NCBI RefSeq assembly: GCF_008065155.1
Contig: NZ_CP042819.1
Location: 2,424,922 to 2,488,921 of the forward strand
Source of the DNA: Octadecabacter sp. SW4
GTDB taxonomy: Bacteria; Pseudomonadota; Alphaproteobacteria; Rhodobacterales; Rhodobacteraceae
DNA: 64,000 nucleotides
Direction: 5' to 3'
Position 1 is the first letter of the stretch, and each line of letters starts with the position of its first letter. This document shows positions 56,621-64,000 of the stretch, piece by piece. A program made the position numbers and the translations under genes. A model generated the notes under the pieces. The model worked only from the letters and a program-made list of their open reading frames with translations, made no database searches and had not been told where the DNA came from.

Positions 56621-59537
56621 TCAACGCCTCGTCGCAACGCCCGCACACTCCGGCGTGGGCGTGCGTGCCCACATCGGGCAGGATTTTCCAGCAGCGTTGG
56701 CATTTTTCGCCAGCGGCCTTTTCAAACACCACGCCGATGCCGTCCACCTCGGGCAGGCGGAACGCCTCGGCGGGGGCCGGATCGGCGGTGACGGAAATCG
56801 CGCTGGTGATGCACAGATCGTCAAAGGCGACGGTGCGCAGGATCGCCGCTTCGTCGGCGCCCACATGCACGACGGGTGCCGCTTCGAGGCTGGCCCCGAT
56901 CACCTTGTCCTGACGCTGCACTTCCAATGCGGCCGTCACCACGCGGCGCACGCGCCGGATCGTTGCCCATTTCGCGGCCAGCGCATCGTCACGCCACGCG
57001 GCAGGCGTTTCGGGGATATCGACCAGATGCACACTGCTGTCATCGCCCGGGAACCGTTCGAGCCAGACTTCTTCCATCGTGAACACCAGCACGGGCGCAA
57101 GCCAGGTCGTCAGCCGGTGAAACAGGATATCAAGCACCGTGCGCGCAGCGCGGCGGCGCTCGGTGTTGCCATCACAATAAAGCGCATCCTTGCGGATATC
57201 GAAATAGAACGCCGAAAGGTCCAGCGTGGCAAATTCAAACACGGCACGGAACACACCCTGAAAATCGTATTTTGCATAGCCCTTGCGCACGACCTCGTCG
57301 AGTTCGGACAGGCGATGCAGGATCAGACGCTCCAGTTCCGGCATATCGGCGGGTTCGACGCGGTCGGCCTCGGAAAAATCCGCCAGCGACCCCAGCATGT
57401 AACGCATCGTGTTGCGCAAACGGCGGTAGCTGTCGGCGGTCCCTTTCAGGATTTCATCACCGATCCGCTGGTCGTTGGTATAATCGGTTTGGGCCACCCA
57501 AAGGCGCAGGATATCCGCGCCATATTGCTGCACGATCTTTTCGGGCACGATGGTATTGCCGATGGATTTGGACATCTTCATGCCCTTCTCATCAAGCGTG
57601 AACCCGTGGGTCAGCACACCGCGATAGGGCGCGCGGCCCATCGTGCCGCAGCCTTGCAACATCGATGAATGGAACCAGCCACGGTGTTGGTCGGTGCCTT
57701 CCAGATACAGGTCGGCCAACCCGTCCTCGGACCCGTCTTCGCGGTCGCGCAGGGTGAAAGCGTGTGTCGATCCGCTATCAAACCACACATCCAGAATATC
57801 CATGACCTGATCGTAGTCATCAGGGTTCACGACCCCATCAAGGAAGCGTGCCTTCGCGCCTTCCTTATACCAGGCATCTGCACCTTCGACTTCAAACGCA
57901 TCGACGATACGCGCGTTGACCTCGGCATTACGCAGCAGGAAATCGTCGTCGGTCGGCTTTGCACCCACCTTGGTAAAAGAGGTCAGCGGTACACCCCAGG
58001 CGCGCTGACGGGACAGCACCCAATCGGGGCGCGCTTCGATCATGGAAAACAGGCGGTTGCGGCCCTTTTCCGGCGTCCATGTCACCAACTCGTCGATGCT
58101 GCGCAGGGCGCGTTCGCGGATCGTCGTGCCATAGGTGTCTTGGCCGTCGCCCACGGTTTTGTCGATGGCGGCGAACCATTGCGGCGTGTTGCGATAGATG
58201 ATCGGCGCCTTGGAGCGCCAGCTATGGGGGTAGCTGTGCTTGATCTTGCCACGCGCCAGAAGCCCGCCCACCTCGGCCAGCTTGGCGATCACGGCGGCGT
58301 TTGCATCGCCTTCCCAATCACCTTTCTTGGCCTTTTCGCGCAGGATGCGTTTGCCACCAAAGAACGGCAGGTCTTCGCGGAAGGTGCCATCGTCCATGAC
58401 GTTATAGGTGATGACATCGGCCAGCATGCCAAGGTCACGGTAAAGCTCGAATTCCTCCATCCCGTGGCTTGGCGCGCAGTGAACGAAACCGGTGCCTTCT
58501 TCGTCGGTGACGAAATCAGCGGCACGGAAATCGCGCAGATCATCCCATTCGCCATTCCCGCCTTCGGCACCAGCAAGGGGGTGCTGCAAGGACAGGCCAG
58601 ACAGTTCATCAGCGCTCACATCGCGCACACGTTTCCACATGCCGTCTTCAAGGCGCGCCTTGGCGAATACGTCCGCTGCCAGCTTGTCGGCCAACAAGAA
58701 ACGCTCGCCTTTTTCGGCCCAACATTGGTCAGGCGTGTCAGTGACTTCGTAAAGGCCGTAAGCGTAGTTTTCACCATACACCACCGCCTTGTTTGACGGA
58801 ATTGTCCACGGCGTGGTGGTCCAGATCACGACGTTGGCACCGGACAGTTCACCATCAGACACAACCGCAAACTTCACCCAGATCGTGAAGCTTTCCTTGT
58901 CATGATACTCCACCTCGGCCTCGGCCAGTGCAGTTTCTTCGACGGGCGACCACATCACGGGTTTACTGCCCTGATACAACGTCCCGTTCATCAGAAACTT
59001 CTGGAATTCCTCGGCAATCACTCGTTCGGCGTGGAAATTCATCGTCAGATACGGATCGTCCCAGTTACCGGTGACGCCCAACCGCTTGAATTCCTCGCGC
59101 TGGATATCGACCCAACCGCTCGCAAAATCGCGACATTCCTGACGGAACTCCACAACATCGACAGCGTCCTTATCCAGACCCTTTTCGCGATATTTCTCCT
59201 CGATCTTCCATTCAATCGGCAGACCGTGACAATCCCAGCCGGGGATATAGCGCGCGTCACGGCCCATCATCTGTTGGCTTCGCACGACCATGTCTTTCAG
59301 GATTTTGTTCAGCGCGTGGCCGATGTGCAAATGGCCGTTGGCATAGGGTGGGCCATCATGCAGCGTAAAGGGCGGGCGGGTCTGTGCGCGGGCCTTCTCG
59401 CGCAGCTTGGCGTAAACATCCAGATTGGCCCAGCGTTCCAGCCACTCAGGCTCGCGCTTGGGCAGGCCAGCGCGCATCGGGAAATCAGTCTTGGGCAGGT
59501 GCAGGGTGTCTTTGTATTCAGGGGTGTCGGCGCACAT
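56607..59537 (-). CDS. ileS: Isoleucyl-tRNA synthetase
   Basis: 976 residues from ATG 59537 (AGGACGCCTG upstream). Class I synthetase with GHLHIGH (HIGH at 71-74), KMSKS near residue 650, an editing domain between, and a C-terminal zinc ribbon (CQRCWK...CGRCDE). Starts after a 307-bp gene-free region and overlaps the thioesterase gene by 14 bp. Confidence 0.97.
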   Translation of the reverse strand: MCADTPEYKDTLHLPKTDFPMRAGLPKREPEWLERWANLDVYAKLREKARAQTRPPFTLHDGPPYANGHLHIGHALNKILKDMVVRSQQMMGRDARYIPGWDCHGLPIEWKIEEKYREKGLDKDAVDVVEFRQECRDFASGWVDIQREEFKRLGVTGNWDDPYLTMNFHAERVIAEEFQKFLMNGTLYQGSKPVMWSPVEETALAEAEVEYHDKESFTIWVKFAVVSDGELSGANVVIWTTTPWTIPSNKAVVYGENYAYGLYEVTDTPDQCWAEKGERFLLADKLAADVFAKARLEDGMWKRVRDVSADELSGLSLQHPLAGAEGGNGEWDDLRDFRAADFVTDEEGTGFVHCAPSHGMEEFELYRDLGMLADVITYNVMDDGTFREDLPFFGGKRILREKAKKGDWEGDANAAVIAKLAEVGGLLARGKIKHSYPHSWRSKAPIIYRNTPQWFAAIDKTVGDGQDTYGTTIRERALRSIDELVTWTPEKGRNRLFSMIEARPDWVLSRQRAWGVPLTSFTKVGAKPTDDDFLLRNAEVNARIVDAFEVEGADAWYKEGAKARFLDGVVNPDDYDQVMDILDVWFDSGSTHAFTLRDREDGSEDGLADLYLEGTDQHRGWFHSSMLQGCGTMGRAPYRGVLTHGFTLDEKGMKMSKSIGNTIVPEKIVQQYGADILRLWVAQTDYTNDQRIGDEILKGTADSYRRLRNTMRYMLGSLADFSEADRVEPADMPELERLILHRLSELDEVVRKGYAKYDFQGVFRAVFEFATLDLSAFYFDIRKDALYCDGNTERRRAARTVLDILFHRLTTWLAPVLVFTMEEVWLERFPGDDSSVHLVDIPETPAAWRDDALAAKWATIRRVRRVVTAALEVQRQDKVIGASLEAAPVVHVGADEAAILRTVAFDDLCITSAISVTADPAPAEAFRLPEVDGIGVVFEKAAGEKCQRCWKILPDVGTHAHAGVCGRCDEALNDTA

Positions 59538-59844
59538 TTCAGGCGTCCTTTGTCTTGATCTTGGAAAAATACGGATGGGGGCGGTGCGATATCTCAAACA
59601 CCTTGGCCCGGCACCTCATGTCAGAGTGCCGGGGTAATAATTCGCTGGATGATGGCAAAACCATAACGCATGGCGGGCTTATAGGCCTGCAAGGTCGCGG
59701 GGTAAAGACCGCGCAGGCACGACACTGCGCGCCCAGTGCCCGATTATCAAAACATCCCAAAAGGTGCTGTCCTGCGTTTGCGGGTGGTCAGCGCAGTGCA
59801 ATGGCCCACATAGTGTAACACATTACCAGTCATAGGAATTCGTG
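59538..59844. promoter_or_regulatory. Divergent region upstream of ileS and the ureidoglycine aminohydrolase gene
   Basis: 307 bp without a gene. Notable hairpins: CCCGGCAC (59607-59614) with GTGCCGGG (59626-59633), 11-nt loop, and CGCGG (59696-59700) with CCGCG (59709-59713). They could belong to the ileS leader, but no known RNA family was recognised. Confidence 0.4.
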
Positions 59845-60669
59845 ATGTCGGCCAAGTATTTCGCCCCAACCGGTGGCCATCCGCCGCAAACGCAGTTGCT
59901 GACCGACCGCGCGATATTCACCGAGGCCTACGCGGTAATCCCCAAGGGGACGATGCGCGATATCGTCACCAGTTTTCTGCCATTCTGGGACAAGACCCGC
60001 CTTTGGGTGATCGCCCGCCCCCTCAGCGGCTTTGCCGAGACGTTTTCGCAATACATCATGGAGGTCGCGCCCGGTGGCGGATCGGACCAACCCGAAGCGG
60101 ACTCCGGTGCCGAAGGTGTGCTGTTTATCGTCGAAGGCTGTGCCAGTCTGACGGTTGATGGGCAGACGCACACGCTGACCGAAGGCGGCTATGCCTTCCT
60201 GCCCCCCGCGACCGATTGGACACTGCACAACGAAACAGACGCAATGCTGCGCTTTCACTGGGTCCGCAAGGCCTATGACCCCGTGCCGGGCCTGGGCACC
60301 CCCGAGGTGATCATCGCCAACGAGAACGATATCACCCCGACCGTGATGCCCGACACAGATGGCAAATGGGCAACGACCCGTTTCGTTGACCCGACCGACC
60401 TGCGCCATGACATGCACGTCACCATCGTGACCCTGCAACCGGGTGCGGTGATCCCGTTTCTGGAAACGCACGTGATGGAACACGGGCTGTATGTGCTTGA
60501 AGGCAAGGCCGCCTATCGGCTCAATACCGACTGGGTCGAGGTCGAAGCGGGCGATTACATGTGGTTGCGCGCCTTTTGCCCGCAGGCCTGTTATGCGGGC
60601 GGGCCGGGGCCGTTCCGCTATCTGCTTTACAAGGACGTGAACCGGCACATGACATTGCCCCGCCGCTAA
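59845..60669 (+). CDS. allE: (S)-ureidoglycine aminohydrolase
   Basis: 274 residues from ATG 59845 (a GTG lies just before at 59842). Two cupin domains; the N-terminus KYFAPTGGHPPQTQLLTDRA and the second cupin with HVMEHGLYVLEGKAAYRL and MWLRAFCPQACYAGGPG are typical of UGlyAH, a manganese enzyme that deaminates ureidoglycine to ureidoglycolate in allantoin catabolism. The product leads on to glyoxylate. Tail-to-tail with bhcR, next to glyoxylate-assimilating genes. Confidence 0.9.
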   Translation: MSAKYFAPTGGHPPQTQLLTDRAIFTEAYAVIPKGTMRDIVTSFLPFWDKTRLWVIARPLSGFAETFSQYIMEVAPGGGSDQPEADSGAEGVLFIVEGCASLTVDGQTHTLTEGGYAFLPPATDWTLHNETDAMLRFHWVRKAYDPVPGLGTPEVIIANENDITPTVMPDTDGKWATTRFVDPTDLRHDMHVTIVTLQPGAVIPFLETHVMEHGLYVLEGKAAYRLNTDWVEVEAGDYMWLRAFCPQACYAGGPGPFRYLLYKDVNRHMTLPRR

Positions 60670-61490
60670 GCCGCGCCGCCGATGGCCTGCGTCAGCCTTT
60701 GCGCGGCGGTGATCACATAGGCGCCAAGGCTGGTAACGTCATCGGGGCCAACGCGACTGATCGGGCCGGACACGGAAATGCCTGCCACCGCCTCTTGGTT
60801 CACATCAAAAACGGGGGCGGCGATACAGCGCATCCCAAGGTTTTTTTCTTCGCCATCGATCGCATATCCACGGGTGCGGATCAGGGCCAGATCCGCGCGC
60901 AGGGCGCCAGGGTCGACCAGCGTGCGTGGCGTGAACTGTTCCATCGGCGCGGCGAGGGTGCGTGTCAGCCGCGCCTCTTCCATCTGCGCCAGCAAAGCTT
61001 TGCCGATGCCCGAGGCATGCATCGGTGATAGCGTGCCGGGCGGGAAAAATGCGCGGATCGTTTCGTGGGTTTCGACCTGGCTCACGAACAGCACCATATC
61101 CCCCTGTGCTACCGCGATATTGGCGGTTTCGCCGGTCGCCTCCATCAGGTCGCGCAGGATCGGGCGGGCGCGTTCGACCAGACTGCTCCGGCGCAGGAAG
61201 CGCGCACCGATCACGAAGGCGCGCGCACCGATGTGCCAGACCTGCGCGGCCGCATCAAATTCAACCAGTCCCCGCCCTTCAAGCGTCACAAGGATTCGAT
61301 AAACCGTTGCGGGCGACTGACCCATTTCATCGGCCAGTGTGCTCAGCGCCTTGCCCTGATCCTCACTCAGGTATTCAAACACCTCCATCGCGCGGTCCAG
61401 CGATTTGATGGTGTTCTGGGCTGTCTTATCGTCCCAGTCGCGCGGGCGACCACGGGCGCGCCGCGGCTCTGATTTCGGACTATCTGCCAT
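60666..61490 (-). CDS. bhcR: IclR-family regulator BhcR
   Basis: 274 residues from ATG 61490; the frame extends to 61532 without family-like sequence. Winged-helix domain (about 25-95) with SLDRAMEVFEYLSE and SPATVYRILVTLEGRGLVEFD, then an IclR effector domain ending in VAGISVSGPISRV. Divergent from bhcA, as in Paracoccus where BhcR controls the bhc operon in response to glyoxylate. Basic N-terminal tail (RRARGRPRDWDD) resembles known BhcR. Confidence 0.9.
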   Translation of the reverse strand: MADSPKSEPRRARGRPRDWDDKTAQNTIKSLDRAMEVFEYLSEDQGKALSTLADEMGQSPATVYRILVTLEGRGLVEFDAAAQVWHIGARAFVIGARFLRRSSLVERARPILRDLMEATGETANIAVAQGDMVLFVSQVETHETIRAFFPPGTLSPMHASGIGKALLAQMEEARLTRTLAAPMEQFTPRTLVDPGALRADLALIRTRGYAIDGEEKNLGMRCIAAPVFDVNQEAVAGISVSGPISRVGPDDVTSLGAYVITAAQRLTQAIGGAA

Positions 61491-61516
61491 GACAATCAAC
61501 TGCCCCCTCTGCAAAT

Positions 61517-61602
61517 TGAAAACAAGTTTCACAGTTTGAAAAAATCAAACCACTGAGATCATTGTATTTTTATATCATCTCAAAAAATGAAAAACAATTT
61601 CA
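61517..61602. promoter_or_regulatory. Putative BhcR operators in bhcR-bhcA intergenic region
   Basis: Two inverted repeats of identical form, TGAAA-N5-TTTCA, lie at 61517-61531 and 61588-61602 (centres 71 bp apart). A third, GTTTGA-N5-TCAAAC, is at 61534-61550. IclR-family sites are often TGGAAA-like palindromes of similar length. The region is markedly AT-rich and must hold both divergent promoters. Confidence 0.6.
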
Positions 61603-61663
61603 AAAAAATTTCCTTTCGCGCAGTGACCCCCTAGACTTTGTTTAACCAGTCCAGGAGACCGAC

Positions 61664-62854
61664 ATGAGCTTTCAGAACCCTGTATTCATTCCCGGCCCGA
61701 CAAATATGCCCGAAACAATCCGTCAGGCCTGTTACATGCCAACGATCGACCACCGCTCGCCGGTATTCGGCAGGATCCTGCATCCCTGTCTGGAGGGCGT
61801 GCGTCGCGTGTTGAAATCAACTTCGGCACATGTGTTCATCTTTCCATCGACCGGCACGGGTGGCTGGGAAACGGCGCTGTCAAACTGCCTGAACGCAGGT
61901 GACAAGGTGCTGGCGGCGCGCAACGGCATGTTCAGCCACCGCTGGATCGACATGTGCCAGCGTCACGGGCTGGACGTGCAGGTTGTGGAGACGGCGTGGG
62001 GGCACGGGTTGCCCGCCGACCAGTATGAAACCATCCTCAAGGCCGACAAGGCCCACACCATCAAGGTCGTGCTGGCCACTCACAACGAAACGGCGACCGG
62101 TGTGAAATCCGACATCGCCGCCGTGCGCCGCGCGCTGGACGCGACAGGCCACCCTGCCCTGCTGTTCGTTGATGGCGTGTCCTCCATCGGGTCGATGGAT
62201 TTCCGCATGGATGAATGGGGCGTGGATGTCGCCGTGACCGGCTCGCAAAAAGGGTTCATGTTGCCCGCGGGTCTGGCCATCGTCGGGTTTTCCGACAAGG
62301 CGATGAAAGCCACCGAAACCGCGACCTTGCCGCGCACATTTTTCGACGTCAAAGACATGCAAAAAGGTTATGACAACAACGCCTTTCCCTACACGCCCCC
62401 GGTCGGGCTGATGAACGGCCTCAAACGCGCGATTGAACTGATCGAGGCCGAGGGGCTGGAAAACGTCTTTGCCCGCCACACCCGGATCGCCACCGGCGTG
62501 CGCCACGCAGTGCAGGCGTGGGGGCTTGAGCTTTGCGCGGTCTCACCCGAGGTCTATTCCGACTCTGTGTCAGCCATCAGAACGCCCGAAGGCTTCAATG
62601 CCACCGATATTGTCACCGTCGCCGCTGAAAAATACGGCATGGCCTTTGGTGTGGGCTTGGGCGAGGTAGCAGGCAAGGTGTTTCGCATCGGCCACTTGGG
62701 CAGCCTTACGGATGCAATGATGCTGTCGGGCCTCGGCGTGGCCGAAATGGTCATGGTCGATCTGGGGCTGGACATCAAACTGGGGTCCGGTGTTGCGGCG
62801 GCGCAGGAGTTTTACCGCCACGGATCAGGTGCAGGCAAAAAGGCCGCCGCGTGA
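61664..62854 (+). CDS. bhcA: Aspartate-glyoxylate aminotransferase BhcA
   Basis: 396 residues (AGGAG site before ATG 61664). PLP-dependent class V aminotransferase: N-terminus FIPGPTNMPE, the PLP lysine is Lys196 in GSQKGFMLPAG. In the beta-hydroxyaspartate cycle it converts glyoxylate and aspartate to glycine and oxaloacetate. Serine-glyoxylate aminotransferases look similar, but the following bhcB/bhcC and bhcR fix the assignment. Stop overlaps bhcB start. Confidence 0.9.
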   Translation: MSFQNPVFIPGPTNMPETIRQACYMPTIDHRSPVFGRILHPCLEGVRRVLKSTSAHVFIFPSTGTGGWETALSNCLNAGDKVLAARNGMFSHRWIDMCQRHGLDVQVVETAWGHGLPADQYETILKADKAHTIKVVLATHNETATGVKSDIAAVRRALDATGHPALLFVDGVSSIGSMDFRMDEWGVDVAVTGSQKGFMLPAGLAIVGFSDKAMKATETATLPRTFFDVKDMQKGYDNNAFPYTPPVGLMNGLKRAIELIEAEGLENVFARHTRIATGVRHAVQAWGLELCAVSPEVYSDSVSAIRTPEGFNATDIVTVAAEKYGMAFGVGLGEVAGKVFRIGHLGSLTDAMMLSGLGVAEMVMVDLGLDIKLGSGVAAAQEFYRHGSGAGKKAAA

Positions 62855-63807
62855 TGTATATCCCGACATATCAGGACATGCTGGATGCGCACGACCGCAT
62901 CAAGCCGCATATCCGCCGCACGCCGGTGCGCACCTCTGACTATCTGAACGAGGTGACCGGCGCAGAACTGTTCTTCAAGTGCGAGAACTTTCAGGAACCG
63001 GGCGCGTTCAAGGTGCGCGGCGCGTCAAACGCTGTCTTCGGACTGGATGATGAACAGGCAAAACGCGGCGTGGCGACCCATTCGTCGGGCAATCACGCAT
63101 CCTGCCTGTCCTATGCCGCCAAACTGCGGGGGATCCCGTGCAACGTGGTCATGCCCAGCACCGCGCCGCATGCCAAGAAAGACACCGTCGCGCGCTATGG
63201 CGGGGTGATCACCGAATGCGCGCCCTCGACCAGCTCGCGCGAGGCGGCATTTGCGAGGGTGCAGGCCGAAACGGGGGGTGATTTCGTACATCCCTACAAT
63301 GATCCGCGCGTGATCGCCGGCCAAGGCACCTGCGCGCGCGAGTTCATGGAACAGACCGACGGGCTTGATATCGTCGTTGCGCCGATCGGTGGCGGGGGAA
63401 TGATTTCCGGCACCTGTCTGACGCTATCGCATCAGGCACCCGACGTGCAGATCATCGCCGCCGAACCGGAACAGGCCGACGACGCCTATCGCAGCTTCAA
63501 GGCGGGCCATATCATCGCCGACGATGCGCCCAAGACGATTGCCGATGGTTTGCTGGTGCCGCTGAAAGAGCTGACGTGGCATTTCGTGTCAAACCATGTG
63601 ACCGATATCCTGACGGCTTCGGAAAGCGAAATCGTTGAGGCGATGAAGCTGACGTGGAAACACCTGCGCATCGTCATGGAACCCAGCAGTGCTGTGCCGC
63701 TGGCAACGATCCTCAAGAACAAGGACCGGTTCGCGGGCAAGCGCGTCGGCATCATCATCACTGGCGGGAATGTCGATCTGGATCGCCTGCCTTGGAACGT
63801 GGGTTAA
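62854..63807 (+). CDS. bhcB: beta-hydroxyaspartate dehydratase BhcB
   Basis: 317 residues from ATG 62854, which shares a base with the bhcA stop (TGATG). Fold-type II PLP enzyme of the threonine dehydratase/serine racemase group: PLP lysine Lys53 in EPGAFKVRGASN, phosphate loop SGNHAS and a GGGGMISG segment. Converts erythro-beta-hydroxyaspartate to iminosuccinate in the cycle. A threonine dehydratase would look alike; the operon supports BhcB. Confidence 0.9.
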   Translation: MYIPTYQDMLDAHDRIKPHIRRTPVRTSDYLNEVTGAELFFKCENFQEPGAFKVRGASNAVFGLDDEQAKRGVATHSSGNHASCLSYAAKLRGIPCNVVMPSTAPHAKKDTVARYGGVITECAPSTSSREAAFARVQAETGGDFVHPYNDPRVIAGQGTCAREFMEQTDGLDIVVAPIGGGGMISGTCLTLSHQAPDVQIIAAEPEQADDAYRSFKAGHIIADDAPKTIADGLLVPLKELTWHFVSNHVTDILTASESEIVEAMKLTWKHLRIVMEPSSAVPLATILKNKDRFAGKRVGIIITGGNVDLDRLPWNVG

Positions 63808-63850
63808 GACCCACCTTACCGCACAATCCGTAACGTGGGCTTCAACCCAC
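63799..63850. repeat. Tandem palindromic repeats between bhcB and bhcC
   Basis: Two similar hairpins: GTGGGT-TAAG-ACCCAC (63799-63814, containing the bhcB stop) and GTGGG-CTTCAA-CCCAC (63835-63850), both preceded by AAC. They form an imperfect direct repeat with 36-bp period, in a 60-bp gap. Confidence 0.65.
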
Positions 63851-63867
63851 CCTGCCAAGGAAACACC

Positions 63868-64000
63868 ATGACCAAGCACCCGAATTTTGAAGACTTTGAG
63901 GTCGGCTATGACATCCCCGCCAAACCGGGCATGGACGCAGCCGATATCCAGACACCAGCGCTTGTGCTGGATCTTGACGCGCTTGAGCGCAACATCAAGA
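63868..64000 (+). CDS. bhcC: beta-hydroxyaspartate aldolase BhcC, 3' end beyond window
   Basis: First 44 codons from ATG 63868 (CCAAGGAAACACC upstream). MTKHPNFEDFEVGYDIPA and TPALVLDLDALERNIK are the N-terminal pattern of D-threonine aldolase-like (alanine racemase N-terminal fold) enzymes; the PLP lysine lies beyond the edge. BhcC condenses glycine and glyoxylate to beta-hydroxyaspartate. Assignment is by sequence start and operon position. Confidence 0.85.
   Translation, partial: MTKHPNFEDFEVGYDIPAKPGMDAADIQTPALVLDLDALERNIK

Noticed and set aside
1..64000. tRNA, rRNA, CRISPR arrays, insertion sequences or prophage
   Set aside because: The gene-free stretches were read for cloverleaf patterns, repeat-spacer arrays and transposase frames; none was recognised.

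Overview
The window is a high-GC, gene-dense piece of an alphaproteobacterial chromosome, most likely a marine Rhodobacterales (Roseobacter-group) genome. Evidence for this is the canonical alphaproteobacterial order ybgC-tolQRAB-pal-cpoB-tilS-ftsH, a Pcs-type phosphatidylcholine synthase, an FsaA-like transaldolase, a tad pilus locus with short D-W type Flp pilins, and a beta-hydroxyaspartate cycle (bhc) cluster of the kind described in Paracoccus and marine relatives. No rRNA, tRNA, CRISPR array, insertion sequence or prophage was recognised.

Layout. 1-7.8 kb: 3' part of tldD, two coupled small membrane proteins, dprA, topA (broken by an apparent one-base frameshift near 5935) and scoAB. 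8.0-13.3 kb: a flippase-like membrane protein, DprE1-like oxidase and DprE2-like reductase running rightward, meeting tail-to-tail a HAD-UbiA fusion and a lytic transglycosylase running leftward. Together these resemble the enzyme set that makes polyprenyl-phospho-arabinose. 13.7-24.6 kb: tad/cpa pilus locus with three Flp pilins (two nearly identical), cpaB, cpaC, an OmpA-type lipoprotein, cpaE, cpaF, tadB, tadC, two TPR lipoproteins and the prepilin peptidase. 24.6-28.6 kb: a large membrane protein, an AAA ATPase and a membrane LytTR regulator. 28.7-32.0 kb: folD, fhs and a MOSC protein.

32.1-44.7 kb is one long leftward stretch: ruvC-ruvA-(GIY-YIG nuclease)-ruvB, then an uncharacterised gene coupled to ybgC, then tolQ-tolR-tolA-tolB-pal-cpoB-tilS-ftsH, closed by a strong intrinsic terminator. 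45-49.4 kb holds a DUF1127 small protein, prmA, an MFS-type protein, a small conserved protein and a visibly AT-rich orphan membrane gene. 49.6-59.5 kb: priA, a LysE exporter, transaldolase, a DUF484 protein with xerC, pcs, ogt, a thioesterase and ileS.

59.8-64.0 kb is a glyoxylate module. A (S)-ureidoglycine aminohydrolase (purine/ureide catabolism, which leads to glyoxylate) faces bhcR; bhcR is divergent from bhcA-bhcB-bhcC (the last cut by the window edge). The bhcR-bhcA gap contains palindromes that look like IclR-family operators. Purine nitrogen recovery would feed glyoxylate straight into the beta-hydroxyaspartate cycle.

The best candidates for something new are the DprE1/DprE2/HAD-UbiA cluster with its coupled transglycosylase, the ureidoglycine hydrolase-bhc linkage with its operators, the GIY-YIG gene inside the ruv operon, and the broken topA. 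Function assignments rest on reading motifs by eye; no database search was possible.
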